A stretch of 64,000 bases of DNA from positions 16,852,574 through 16,916,573 of the forward strand of contig JADWOT020000009.1 in NCBI GenBank assembly GCA_036345935.2. The letters are read 5' to 3'. A program made the position numbers and the translations under genes. A model generated the notes under the pieces. It had not been told where the DNA came from, made no database searches, and worked only from the letters and a program-made list of their open reading frames with translations. The number at the start of each line of letters is the position of its first letter. The first letter of the stretch is position 1. This document shows positions 23,742 to 35,465 of the stretch, one piece after another. The stretch comes from Taenia hydatigena (lineage: Eukaryota > Platyhelminthes > Cestoda > Cyclophyllidea > Taeniidae).

Positions 23742-24565
23742 TGTAGCTTCCCGAGTCCTCCTTGAAGGCAAAATAAAGCATAATACTAGGGCACAATGTA
23801 TACGTATTCAATAAACAGACGCGATAGGACTGCTGGCGTGGTCCGGATGCCAGTCCATCCGATTAAGGCTAAGTCACCGAAACCGACAGTCCGAACAAAC
23901 AAAGTACTACATGTTCCCTCTCTCCTTTTGACCGTCGTCCCCCGACGATCTCCATGGTAAACCTCGCGCGGCAGCCATCACAAGGTAATCAGAGCTGAAT
24001 TAAGCACCCACGAGCTAACAGTGCCAGGCATCATAATTTGGGCGCATCTGAGGAGGTGCTTGACCGTCAGTGTCACTGATCCCTCTAGACAAATCGACTA
24101 GACTTGAAGTTTCGTCCAGTTTGGAAACCAAATTCAGATTAAGAGGTTCTGCCAGCCATCAGCTTGTTCATAGGGAGACGTTAGAACACCGGTCCCCTTA
24201 AGCAGGTATAAACGAGAAACCTCCGCAATGAAATGTTTCCAAGTGGTTCACGGCTACTGTCAATTCAGTTGTTAATATCTTCTTTGTAGAACATGGGGAT
24301 ATCAATGTCAGCCCTACTGTTATGAGATGTCAGAGCCTCTTCCGTTTGCAACTCATACACTTTCGTACAGCTTTCCGCTGTCACTAATGTAGCGCCCCGC
24401 GACTTCCTTGAAGGCAAAATACCGGGATGGGATGCATATATTCAATAGACAGAGAGGAATGGGGCTCCTGGCATGACCCGACAGCCAGTCCACGCATTCA
24501 GGGCAATCGGGCCACCAACGTGATCAAAACCGAAACCCGGCAGTCAGAACAAACAATGCATTACA
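23742..24565 (-). mobile_element. Complete TRIM-like element
   Basis: LTRs at 23742-23911 (170 bp, starts TGTAGCTTCCCGAG, ends AAAGTACTACA) and 24388-24565 (178 bp, starts TGTAGCGCCCCGCG, ends GCATTACA) enclose 476 bp. On the sense (minus) strand the site after the 5' LTR is diverged (given-strand TGTCACTAA instead of CTGCCACCA). The end next to the 3' LTR is purine-rich, although altered. Internal blocks such as CCATCACAAGGTAATCAG and GAGGTGCTTGACC match the 13.6-kb copy. No reading frame for replication proteins is seen. No target-site duplication is obvious. Confidence 0.88.
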
Positions 24566-25990
24566 CAAAGGGCTTGCTTCACAATGCGCAGGCGGCTACT
24601 GCTGCCTGTCTAGGGGTTTGATACTCAAACGCCCAGCTCCTACCATCCTCCTGGTTAATGTGTTTGTGCAAACAAATTCTCCCAGCACTCACTCACGTCC
24701 AATTGATAAGCCTGTCTTCAAATTTCTAGTAAAAGATCGTCTTTCCGAAAGTGGAGCATCTGCCTCCTGGTGATTCATCGCTAGAAACAATATTTTTCAA
24801 AGCGTTTCTAGGGCTACGCTCTGCTGTCGGACCGTTTCCAAACAAAAAAAAGAAATGGCCACGTTATAAGCATCCACAGCTTTAATTAAATCGCATGTAC
24901 CTGGCATTTCATGAAGGTACAAAAAAATAAAATAACGCACACAAGGCAAACAGGGTTGAGTATGTTTAAGGGAATTTAGAAGTCGACACTTTGGCTGATT
25001 TTACAATTTTACATAAATAAGTAGTGAAGTTTTACAAGCATTTATAAATTTCAAAGTATTTTAAAGAGTTGCACAATAAAAATCACACAAAATTCTTCCC
25101 TAGCCCCATAGTTAATGCGAGTTTTGTAAACATCATTTGTTTTACTTAACTGCTTGTAATCTGATATCCCTTTCCCTGAAAAAAAAGTGTTAAATAGACA
25201 TTTTAAAACACCATAAAATTATCCGCCTACTGCCAATGCTCTGTTGGAACAAAATCTTGGCAAGAAAAGAAGGAGAGCGTTAAAAAATGCGTTTTAAGGG
25301 CAATTTGGTCGCGGTGACATTTTGAGCAGGCAGGAGGTGGGCCAACACACGAGCCCTAATGAGGTCAGTTTAAATCAAACCCCCAAAAGCGTCAAAATAC
25401 CGCCTCTGCCACCGGCGCAGATCAAAAACGTTGGCATTCCTGTACAGACGTGTGCACACACACGCAGGCACCGCATTGCTCAGTGGATCGGTGTGGCTGC
25501 GTGCACGGCGGCAGACAGGCAGACGACAGGAGATCAAAGGATGCGTCGTAATGGGTCTAGGGCCCAGTGGTCTCCTCAGTTGGAACGCCCATAAAACCCT
25601 CACCCGGTTGGCGTTACGGTGGTGTGAGTGACATTCAAGTGAAAGGTCGACGGACAGTTGACCTTAGGGGCCCACGCCACTGCTACTCCCCCAAAAGACG
25701 GCATCAACAAACACGAGTCGCTTTGTGAAGGTGAGTATGCATTGCAGTTTGAAAAGGAGTTTTCTTCCACTTTACTACTTCTTGGTCCTTGTGGAACAAA
25801 ACTATTCATCAGCCGGGGCTTAAAGGTTTCAATGGTCCAAGCGTTCGCCAATTGGACAACTTAATCGCTTTTAATGAATGAAGCCTTTGTCTTCGCTTTC
25901 CAGAACTTCAAGGTGGCTATACGTTTATTTTTCGGTTATTAAATTACTTTAGTGTTGTATAACCCCAGTTGATGCAGAAAACCAGTTGTA
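24566..25990. other. Intergenic stretch
   Basis: No gene is assigned. A GC-richer patch at about 25320-25720 contains several overlapping open frames on both strands and a good splice-donor look-alike (AAG|GTGAGT, about 25730). It might be a 5' UTR or promoter region of the downstream noggin-like gene, but nothing in the sequence proves that. Confidence 0.35.
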
Positions 25991-25997
25991 TTTGTAG

Positions 25998-26160
25998 ACG
26001 GTTCTTCCCTTCTTCCACTCTTGCTACGAGAAGTTTGAATGCTTCTAGGCATCTTTACTATAGGCGACTGGGCCGGAGTATCCACAACGAAGTCGTCTCG
26101 GGATTTGGGGAGCGACCACGTTGGTCCATGACCATGACATACAAAGCACATTTAAAGAAC
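25998..26160 (-). mobile_element. Ty3/gypsy-type LTR, minus orientation
   Basis: Starts TGTAGACGGTTCTTCCCTTC, the reverse complement of the LTR end. It continues GAATGCTTCTAGGCATC, then GAGCGACCACGTTGGTCCAT, and reaches ACATACAAAGCACATTTAAAG. The stretch before the LTR 5' end is shortened. Confidence 0.78.
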
Positions 26161-26381
26161 ACCAAGTATTACATTATTCCACAGGCAAATGCGAAAGAGA
26201 TTTCCAGTGGCAAATTATTTTTCCTCCTCCGATGGGTAACAAGAAGATGGCAACTATTTGGCCCGACTTTTGCATGCATTTAAGGAACCGCTGTAGAAAT
26301 AAGGTGAAAAAATGTGCGGCATCTTGCTGATTTTTTGCTCAAATTCTTTTATAACCGACTTAGGAATTTGAGGTTGGTAAT

Positions 26382-26584
26382 TGTAGTGCTTTGTTTGTTC
26401 GGACTGCCGGTTTCGGTTTCGGTCACTTAGGTGGCCCTATTGCCCTAGCCGCGTGGGCTGCCTCTCGGGTCGCGCAAGCAGCCCCATTCCCTCTGTCCAT
26501 TGAATATTAGATATTTATATATAAACATATTCTGTCCTGGTATTTTGCCTCCTTTTGCCTTCAAGGACGGCTCGGGAGGCTACA
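26382..26584 (+). mobile_element. Solo LTR of the TRIM-like family
   Basis: TGTAGTGCTTTGTTTGTTCG to GGCTCGGGAGGCTACA, about 203 bp, with the diagnostic CTGCCGGTTTCGGT, GCGTGGGCTG and CCATTGAATATTAG segments and TTTGCCTTCAAGG. Neither an internal region nor a second LTR is present. Confidence 0.87.
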
Positions 26585-27548
26585 GGTATACCATCCGGAA
26601 TAGAATTGATCCACTGAGAAATTTTGCGTGTTTTAAGGCAAAGCACCAACGCCAGCATTAGCATTCATATTCAAAATTGTTTTGTAGATTGCCTCTCTAA
26701 TTTATGACATTTTTATTTTGCAGAATTTTGGAATACGAAAGCCCACTTAACTGCCACATCATAATTCACTACACATGTGCCAAAATGTGGCGTCAAAACT
26801 CCTTTTCCATAGGGAACATTCCAAGACGCATTGTTATCATTTACTTTTATCAAAACTGTTGCATGCATTTGTTCAATTTTACAAGGAGGGTGAAATTCCA
26901 TGCCACTGCGTGCACAAGTCAGCATTTAAGAGTGAGAAAAGTGTGCCTCTCAATAACCTTGGATTGTGTAGCAGTTCTGACGTTGTCCACCCCTCCCGTG
27001 TCCCAATTAACAATGATGGGTTAAATTTGAGTTCATTTCGTATAGCCTTGGGTAACAATTTATCCACAAAAGTAACGGTACATGCTTCGTCCCTCATTGA
27101 GTGAAGAGGAATTTGTAATTTGTAAAGAACACATATTTTACGATTACTTTCCTCTTATTTACCGAAATATTGGTCTTTTCACACCTAGACGAGACAAATT
27201 TCTGGGTGTTACTACTTTTATTCTTCAAGTATATGGCGCACTTATGACTACCAATTTTTCCTTCCATATTTAATGGAACACGCGTTTGATAGCAAACTAA
27301 GCTACTTGATAAACAATTTTGACATTGTAAAATCGCGTGTATTGAGGGATTTAATTTGTTGGTTTACCATTCCGCATAGGCCAACTAGTCTTCACGGCCT
27401 TATTTGCCGTATACCGACTGGCGTGTGCTTGAAATCCCGCGCCAAGGAGACGCTTGCTACCGATTGGCGCACGCGCACACACGCACGCACCTGTGGCAAG
27501 GTTTATATTGGATGCGTAACGCATTAAGCCAGCACTAATGAAGTAAGA
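26585..27548. other. Upstream region of the noggin-like gene
   Basis: Presumed promoter and 5' UTR. Near the start codon there is a CA/CG-rich run (27470-27490) and a TTTATATTGG motif at about 27500 that could act as a TATA element. Open frames at 26704-27104 overlap on both strands and show no family signal. Confidence 0.35.
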
Positions 27549-30500
27549 ATGGAGATGAGTTTCCTCCTTGTCCTCTCTTGGCTGATTGCATTAGGCTTCG
27601 GAAAACCCTCTGCCCATCCAGGTTTATCCATAGTGACAACAAGTATTGGTGGAGCAGGACCTCATCTTGTGCCTAAAAATGCCGACTACTCCCGCAAAGT
27701 CAGCGTTAGTGTTGGTTCTATCCTAAACCAACAGGAAGCCGCTGCGGCTGCAGCCAAGTCCAGCACTGACCATCCGCACGGAACAGTTGGCACGCGCTCG
27801 GTGTCCGCCTACGATGATCCAACAGCTCTACGACTTCACACTTCAATGCTGAATGCCTACCCATCGCGATTTGATATTAGCAGCTTTCATGGAGAAAAGA
27901 TTAACAGTGCAGCTATTTCGTATCTCCAGCCTGATCTCAGTCGCGGGACCGTCGCCAAACTGCGGGTGATTTTGGGTGCCGACTATGACGATGCTTGGAT
28001 GTCAGTAGAACCTCGACCGCCTGGGAACGAGACAACGGGTTATCCACCATCTTCATCCAAACAGAACCTTATACGGCAGGTTGAAGCAATAAATTTCAGT
28101 GTTTTTGACGAGGCTCCAGGTGCAAAGCATCAGGAAATCCCGTTGAGTGAGAGAGAGTCGGCAATACTTAGAAAGTGGTTGGTTCAACGTGCGGACTGTC
28201 CAGTGCAGTATGTGTGGCGGGACAATGGCAACCGATACTGGCCTCGATGGATTCGACATGCGGTATGCAAGGAGGCTGTTGTCTGCTCCTGGCCCCCTGG
28301 GATGCAATGCAAACCCAGTGGAACCAAAACTCTGACGCTACTTAGATGGGTAAGTGAGTAGCATAGCGCTAGAGGCGGACAAACTGAGGCAGTAAAACCA
28401 TTGTATAGCACAAATTCATTTTTCAACATCTGCTCATTTAATCAACGGTTCTGCATGCAAATTGAGTGGAATTTTGTGATATAACAAGATTTGACCTACT
28501 AGTAACCTAATCTCACAAAAATAATCAGCAAATTATTTGAAAAGGCAGCAATGGATCTATTTGAATGTATTAATTGGAAATGCTAGTAGCCGCAATTTCA
28601 CAAAGAACGGGCCATTTCAGTCTTACAACAACATTTAAGAAAATACCCTGGATAACTTGTCTACCCATATAAATGAAACTCCCATGTCTAAAAGGGCAAC
28701 GTTTTTAACAAAAAAGGGTTTTAACTAATGCGAAGGCACAAGTTCTTTGTCGCTCTCCTAAAGCAGCGGCACTGTTTGTCAACCCTTATTTATAACAGGC
28801 CTTCACACCCAAGTCATATCACTGCTTACAAAAATCACATGGATAAAGTTAGTGGTACCAAATCATGGTTTAACCTACTGCAGGGTCACAGTACATGGAA
28901 ACTTGAGTAAGATTATTTTAAACATCCTTCGATTAAATAGGGAAGTGTTTTGCATTTTAGCTTGCAAAAGGCTTTAATTTCCTTCAAAAGAAGAATTTCA
29001 TGAACAGTTTCCGTTTAAAAATACCCACCCAAGTGGCTCTTTCCAAGTCAGAAAGAGTGGTTATTTGAACACCAGTTGTTATCCCTTCCACCGTGGAGAC
29101 TATTATCGCCTGTTCATGTAGGTAATCAACCGCGCCAGTCCGTTTGATGCTTAGCAGGCACACAAACATGATCTCTCAACCCTTTGCGAATGCGTTTTGA
29201 AATTTCATGCACAGCGGTCAAAACTCATCCCTTGATGCCTGTGACATTGAGCCAGTTTTTATAAGAAAATTACCAGTAGCATGCATACGAGGCGGGTGAG
29301 TGAGAAAGATTACGATTTGCACAAACTTCGTGTCAATAAGTATTGCTTGCTTATTTTGGCGCCTCTGACAGTGGAATTCTGTCATCACTGTCTATACTGT
29401 TTCATGCAGAGCTAGCTGTCAAGTTTCCACCTCCAATTAACCCTAGGCAGTGTCAAAAACACTGAAAAAAACTTGGTGGAAAAGTTCATTTGGCGTTCTT
29501 CGGTGCCTGACATTAATCTCCAATCAAGCTAACCACACTACCAAGGTGTTAATTAGAATGACGATCTTTTGGTATTTTTCAGGGGTCTCCTTTGAATCCA
29601 TAGCCCGTATCATGACCTTGAAGTGATACCTAGGGATTAGTGTCAAAAAGTGCATAAAAAGTTCATGATTTTGCTTTCGTTTCTAAATTATCATTTTCAT
29701 GATATGGTACGAATCGAATTAAATCTATACAATGACCCAGTGTTGCCTCATATACAGAAACGTCAACTTTACGCATGCTTCATTCATATAATTTCGTTTA
29801 TTAGATCACCTGAATGAGGCTTCGGCTATTGTGGTGCTTACCCTTTCATTCTCATCCACCTCAAGACTTTTTATAATTTGGGGTACTTTGCTTACGAATA
29901 GGATGGGTAAATCAGTGATATTGCCTTGCCCTCGAACGAGTGCTAGCATTTACCGGAGCTCATAAATTGTTTACTTTACAGAAAGAGAAGACGATAATGT
30001 GCCGACACTTTGAGTGGGTGAGGGTCCAGGATGATTTATCAAGACCCCTGGTATTTATGGTAAAATGGGGGCAATAAATAAGGCAGTTGAAGTGATCGTT
30101 AAGGGTACACTGTGTGCTTCCGCACATGTATGCATATGGACCTGCTTCTGCCCCAAACCGTTGGGTTTTATCGTTGGCTCACAATACAAAACGCATAACC
30201 TGCATCGCTCACCTTAGGTATCGCCTTAACGGCCCCGTAATTTTATCTCTGCGTGTAATTCAGGCAATTCTAAATTCTAACCTTTGATAAATTAATTCAC
30301 AATGATGATTCATTGACAAAGCAAATTAGATTACAAGAAGTTTCTTTCAGTTGGTAACATTGTGATGCTTTGTTTGTGTGAGACAAGGCATCATTTTACT
30401 GCAAAACCGACTCCCTTGTGTTCAAACATTTTCGAGTAAATTTTCCACCAATCAATTTCACCTTCATTCGAGTGAGTAGGTGAGACATCCACTTCGATAT

Positions 30501-33500
30501 GGAATTTTTTTGTCTAGAAAAGAATTCATAAGTTGGATACTAGGCAGTCATTTTAGCCACTAGGGATGCTTTTTTTTTTTGAACCATTTTTGACATAAAT
30601 GGCTTGTGATAAAAAAGTAAAAATGATTTTAGGCTCCAAGTACTTTCATTTATGACACCATTTCATCTTATGCATGGACATACATGAGTTTCCTGCCTAC
30701 TTCTAACGGATGCATGAGCTCCCTGCACTGCGGACTCCGATGTGGCATTAAACCGTTGCCGGGAGATAACTTGCCCTTAAAACTTCAGCAGCAGCAACAG
30801 CTGTAGCAGCAGCTTAACAAAGTAATCCACTTGACATTTGGTAAAACCTTCGTGCAGGTTGATCGTACCAATGCATTGGTTCAGGGCCAGTGGGGATTTG
30901 CGTCATTTGGAAGGAGGGAGGAGGGAAGGGGAGAGGGGAGGGGGGGGGGAGGGGATGAAGGCCTGTGAACGATGCTTGGGTCAAGCCCAACGGCCAAGTG
31001 TGATTCATCACCGCCCTATTGGGATGCTCCGACCTGAGGACTTTGGAAAAATACACACTCACCACACACTCCAATTAGTCTAACCTCGTTAAAATAACAC
31101 TAAGCTTGTCAAGGTGATTGATAAAATAAGCCACGTATTTCACTGAGCAAATGAAGTTTCATTTAAAGGAAGCCTTTTTAGCTTAATCAAGTTCTCTTAA
31201 ATCTCTAGAAGGTGAAGCAAACAGCAGGAGTTCAGTAGATTTTCTTAGGTGATTTGTAGGCTCATCAGCTCCTCTGTGTTCGTGCAATCGTGTTGATGAA
31301 AAAGCCTTTACTCCCTCCTTGTACAGTTTTCCCCTTCCTTCACTCCTGGCAGCCGCCATTCGTGTGATGATTGATGATGAGATTATGTGTTGTCCAGTCA
31401 ACACTGAAAGGCTAGATTAGAGCACAAATTGGTGCAAAAAACAGTAGGCTACAGAGAAGGATGCATGTGGCCTTTGTTAGGTGTGTTTTTAATTCCTCCT
31501 TTTTTTCGCCTCCTTTTTCAAGTGGGAAACAAATGCCCATTCATAATTGCCTTGTAAATACCCAACAGGGACCGTGTAGTTTGAGTGGAAAGCAGCAGAC
31601 GCATTGAAACTAGCGAAACATGGAAAGATGGAGTTTGCTCAAACCCCCCAAACGATGCATTAACCGAGGTCCTCTGAGCGATTAGAGGAGGCTACTTTCA
31701 AAAGTACTACCATTTTACAATACACTAGAGCATACATGTGCATAATGCTATTGGCAGGGAAGAAACCACGAACAAGTGTCAATCGTACGTAGGCAATGGC
31801 AACTACTCATTTATAGTTTATCTGCTACTTTTGGAAAGGATTTGAAACTACTTACGTATTATTAAAAGTTTAATTAAAATTAAAGTGATCACTTCCTCCC
31901 CAGTGGAGATGGTAGAATGAAGGCTATGTGAGGTCGCATGCCTTTTATGTCCCTAGGACCACCTTCATTATCACTCGGTTGAAAATAATGCTCTGACATT
32001 TAGTAAGCAATCAGACTGGAGATTTGTGATTTACACAGTGTGCACGGCTACATGAGGGTTCCTGGAACATATAAATCATCACAAAGGCATCTCCACCGGT
32101 TGCCAAGACAACACGTGACCGGATTCTGTGTCTTTGTTCCCCACCTGTAGTCTTTGGCACAGAGGGAGACATGGTAACGAAATGTGCGGACTGAAACACG
32201 ACCTTGTTTGGTTGTAAAGGAGAGAGAAAACGTGGACACAAATTATTTGCCTACGTCTTTCCTCCAACATTGATTGTCTGCCTGCTAGCTTCATCATGAG
32301 AGCGCGAAATTTAAATTGTTTATCTCGGAGCAGCAAAGAGTACACCAACACCTACGCTGCGCTCTTCAGAGTCACAAAAGGCGGCTTCTAAATTAAAACA
32401 AGTGCCACCACTTTTTAACACAAATAATGTGATCAGGAACGCGGAGAATTTCACACGCTGAAAAAGTACTTATGGTCAAAGTGTAACTTTCATTAAAACC
32501 AGGAATTTATTATTACCCTCATTAAAACACCGGCAATCATTCTACGATTAAGAACTATGTATCTATATATGAATAAAATCCCCTGTAGTAATTTTGTTTA
32601 CATCAGTCACAGGCCTTTGGAAACGGAGGTGGTCTAATTCGCGGCCATTTAGAATTGTAAAATTTGAGATAACTCCAGCCTGTGTTTAAATAATGTACAC
32701 CGACGTCTCCTCAGTTAAACACTAAGAATTTAAGCTTGCATATTTCAAAAACTAAATGGTGCTATGGAATTTCTTGAAGGTCGCATTCAATGCAAAACAG
32801 TTGTTAGTATTCACATCCAATAAACAGTGACAAGCCATATTTTCTTCCTAAATTAAACATTATCACCAATTATAAACGCATTCAAATTTACCATTGTTTA
32901 CTAAAATCGAGAACTGATTGCCAGATTTTATTGAAACAATGCCAATTATACCATGACTAAAATGATATATAAAGCAAATTCTCCCACGTAAATTTTGCTT
33001 ACATGAGTTTTATGTCTTGGCGACCATTTAAGAATGTAAATATTGATAGACATTCAACACCGATGTCTCCTCAGTTAAACATTAAAAAGTTTAATTCGTA
33101 AATGTAACGTCCCGAGGATCCCTTGAAGGCAAAAGAAAGCAGAATGCTGAGGCCAGCCTACGCAGCTAGGGCAGTACGGCCATCTCTTTGACCCTGATCG
33201 AAGCTGGTAGTGCAAACAAACAAAGTATTACAGCATATGTAGGCGGTTCTTCCCTTTTCACCTCTTCCCTTCTTCCATCTTTGCCATAAGAAAATTGGTT
33301 GCTTCTAGACATTTTTATAATAAGCGAAAAATGATATGGGGTAGCAGTGTCAAAGTACCTAGGACGAGGGCGTCTCGCGCTCCGGAGAGCGACCACGTTG
33401 GTCCGCGATCAGGTTCAAAAATTGTCCTCCCGCCTCTGGCCTAAAAAGCGCATTACAATGCCATAATCATACACAAGTGCAGCAACTCTTATTTCAAGCA

Positions 33501-33838
33501 TGCATCAGTAGGAATCAATTAGTTGAATAATTCCTTTCTTTCCTGATTTGCAGTACTGTACAAAGCAGACACCGGAGGAGGTTCAAAAACGCGCACGACG
33601 CAATTACCTCCGTCGCGCCAGGTCACTCTACAGCCAGGTGGGTTCACCCTACTCGATCCACAGCAACGGAGGCCTTCGAAAGCCTGAGGGCGCCCGTAGG
33701 CGGTTCACACGTGAGGAGCGAAGGACGAAGCGGGTGAAGCGGTTGGTGCGACAGCTGAGTCGCAGTTTTCGAGAGTACTACTGTGAATGGCATCGAGACA
33801 TTTATACCCTCCAACCAGAGTGCAGTTGCATGTGTTGA
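27549..33838 (+). CDS. Noggin-like secreted BMP antagonist, two exons
   Basis: Predicted secreted cystine-knot protein that would bind and block BMP ligands in dorsoventral patterning. Exon 1 is 27549-28349 and exon 2 is 33554-33838; the junction is phase 0 and GT-AG, giving 361 residues. Residues 1-18 look like a signal peptide. Residues 133-155 (...LRVILGADYDDAWMSVEP) match the conserved noggin N-terminal segment. From residue 217 the noggin core follows: CPVQYVW, RYWPRWIRHAVC, GMQCKPS, TLLRW. The nine core cysteines are at 217, 240, 246, 254, 269, 344, 357, 359 and 361, ending ECSCMC as noggin does. Between C269 and C344 are 74 residues, against about 7 in vertebrate noggin, and they are very rich in Arg and Lys. 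I recall a 50-60 residue insertion as the mark of planarian noggin-like (nlg) genes, so I call it noggin-like. An NETT sequon lies at residue 160. Confidence 0.93.
30900..30955 (+). repeat. Polypurine G-rich tract
   Basis: GGAAGGAGGGAGGAGGGAAG followed by more GGGA repeats and a run of ten Gs, on the transcribed strand of the noggin-like intron. It has four or more G-runs and so could form a G-quadruplex. Confidence 0.8.
33103..33232 (-). mobile_element. Solo TRIM-like LTR with internal deletion
   Basis: TGTAACGTCCCGAGGATCCC to AACAAACAAAGTATTACA, only 130 bp. The TATATA...CAGACAG core found in other copies is missing between GCAGAATGCTG and AGGCCAGCC. It is inserted in the noggin-like intron. 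Confidence 0.85.
33238..33474 (-). mobile_element. Ty3/gypsy-type LTR, minus orientation
   Basis: TGTAGGCGGTTCTTCCC at 33238, then TGCTTCTAGACATTTTTATAA, the GAGCGACCACGTTGGTCCGC block and TTGTCCTCCCGCCTC. It extends into the ATTACAATGCCATAATCAT segment that accompanies this LTR elsewhere. It starts 6 bp after a TRIM-like LTR. Confidence 0.8.
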
Positions 33839-34476
33839 ACAAGTAATCTCGTGGTCCTCCCTCCACCCTAATAACTCAGATACTATCATCCAAAAAACAC
33901 CCTTCCTGCCTTTTGATGAACAGACAGCCGACTTTCCCACAAGCACGGCTTGATCGTGTACTTGTAACATATCTTGACCCCTTTCCTTTCACTCATCACA
34001 TTTCATTGCCCTTGCCTTTTTTGTGAATACAACTACTACTTTTAAAGATTCATAAGGTTGCTATTATAAATATGTTCCGAAAATCATTAAACATGGCATT
34101 TTTATCATTATCAATGGTACTGCCTTCAATAATGCTTTAGCATGGGCTTCACCAGTTTCGAGTTCATTGTGTCAGCCAAATTAGTAGTGTGTAGGAATGG
34201 CAGAACTGGAATGTTTGCGCCAGGGTCCTACATCATCCTCGTACTTAAGGTGAATAGGGAGTAAGTAGAAATGAAGAAATATGCCACTACTGAATGATCC
34301 TGTTAGCATTTCCCATGCTCTTTTGGCCTCCTTTTCCCTTGTGCCATGAAAAATCCTAATCATGCGATGGTACTAACTGCTTTGCTTGTGAATAGGCTGT
34401 TGTGTTCTGATCTTAGTGTCTACTATTCACAGGCGCCTCAGGAGGTGTATAGCAATAATTTCAACGGTAGGAACCT
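33839..34476. other. 3' flank of the noggin-like gene
   Basis: Probable 3' UTR and spacer; no further coding signal. Open frames here are shadows. Confidence 0.4.
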
Positions 34477-35465
34477 GTTGCGGGAGGACAATTTTTGATC
34501 CTGGTCGTGGACGAGCCTGGTTGATCTGCCGAGCCCGAGGCTCCCCAGTCGTGAATACTTTGTCCCTCTTACCGTATATCTCTCCTGTGCTAGAATAAAT
34601 ATGTCTAAAAATCTAACCCTCTCGTGGCAAGGGTGACAGAAGGGAAGGGGAGAAACGAGGAGAATCGTCTGCACTGGTGGCAGCGTTGACGGACCTTCCC
34701 CACTTCAAAGGAGGTATAAACCGTGGAGGCCGGATGAAAACTGTTAGATTTAATGTCCAGTGGCAGAGAATCCCGTATATAGAGCTACAGTCCGCGCATC
34801 AACCGGTGTTTTCCCATTCAAGATGCTCACAGGTCGCGAGAGGAGAGTCCCCTCCACGCAAGAAAGTTGCAACCAACAATGCACCTGAGGACCTATTATG
34901 TCTAAAAGAGGGGATAAGAAAGACGACGACATCCACAAATCTCTCATAGCAGACGAAAGAAATTCTACGACAAGCACAGTCGACCCAATGTCTACCGCAA
35001 AGGAGATCTCGTCCAAGTATTCGGGTCGATTCACCCCACCCGGAGCGCATCGTAAATTTTACCACCTCTGGAGTAAAGGCCCATTCCGTGTAGTGAAAGT
35101 TCTCTCTCCTCCCACAAACTACCCAGCCAATAACCATTCATCACAATAAAATTCAACCGGTCGGTTACGAGGATGAAATCACCGCAATTGTGGAAGAAAG
35201 AGAACCACCCGACAGTGTGATTAAAGGCACCCAACGAGAGTAGCACCGAGGACGACGCTCAAAAGACGAGGAGAATGTGTAGGCGAGAGGCGGGAGGACG
35301 CACGTGGTAGCTCTCCCGAACCTGAGGCTCCTCAGACGTTAATACTTTGGTCCTGTCACCGCATACCTCTCCTGTGCTATAACAAAGACGTCTAGAAACC
35401 TCCAGCCTTCTCATAGCAAGGGCAGCAGGAGAGCTAAGGCGGAGGAACGGGAAGAACCGTCTACA
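34477..35465 (+). mobile_element. Internally deleted Ty3/gypsy-type LTR retrotransposon
   Basis: LTRs at 34477-34673 and 35278-35465 (197 and 188 bp; TGTT/TGTAGGCG...GTCTGCA/GTCTACA) flank about 600 bp. One base after the 5' LTR is TGGTGGCAG (34675-34683), the primer-binding site. Almost the whole gag-pol region is missing. What remains is decayed integrase: a frame starting at 34790 encoding ASTGVFPFKMLTGRE (end of the catalytic core region), then KKFYDKHSRPNVYRKGDLV near 34940-35000, and after a frame change GAHRKFYHLWSKGPFRVV near 35038-35090. These are typical of the integrase C-terminal region of Metaviridae-type elements. Frameshifts and stops make it non-functional. The flanks GGAACC and ATGAG do not match as a target-site duplication. 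Confidence 0.9.

Larger units (their letters stand above)
28350..33553 (+). other. 5.2-kb intron of the noggin-like gene
   Basis: Starts GTAAGTGAG and ends TTGCAG. It separates the LRW of the noggin core from the YC that opens the insertion. Contents: mostly unremarkable AT-rich DNA, a purine/G-rich run (30900-30955, with ten consecutive Gs), and two adjacent LTRs near the 3' end (33103-33474). Open frames inside it are short and unconvincing. Confidence 0.85.
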
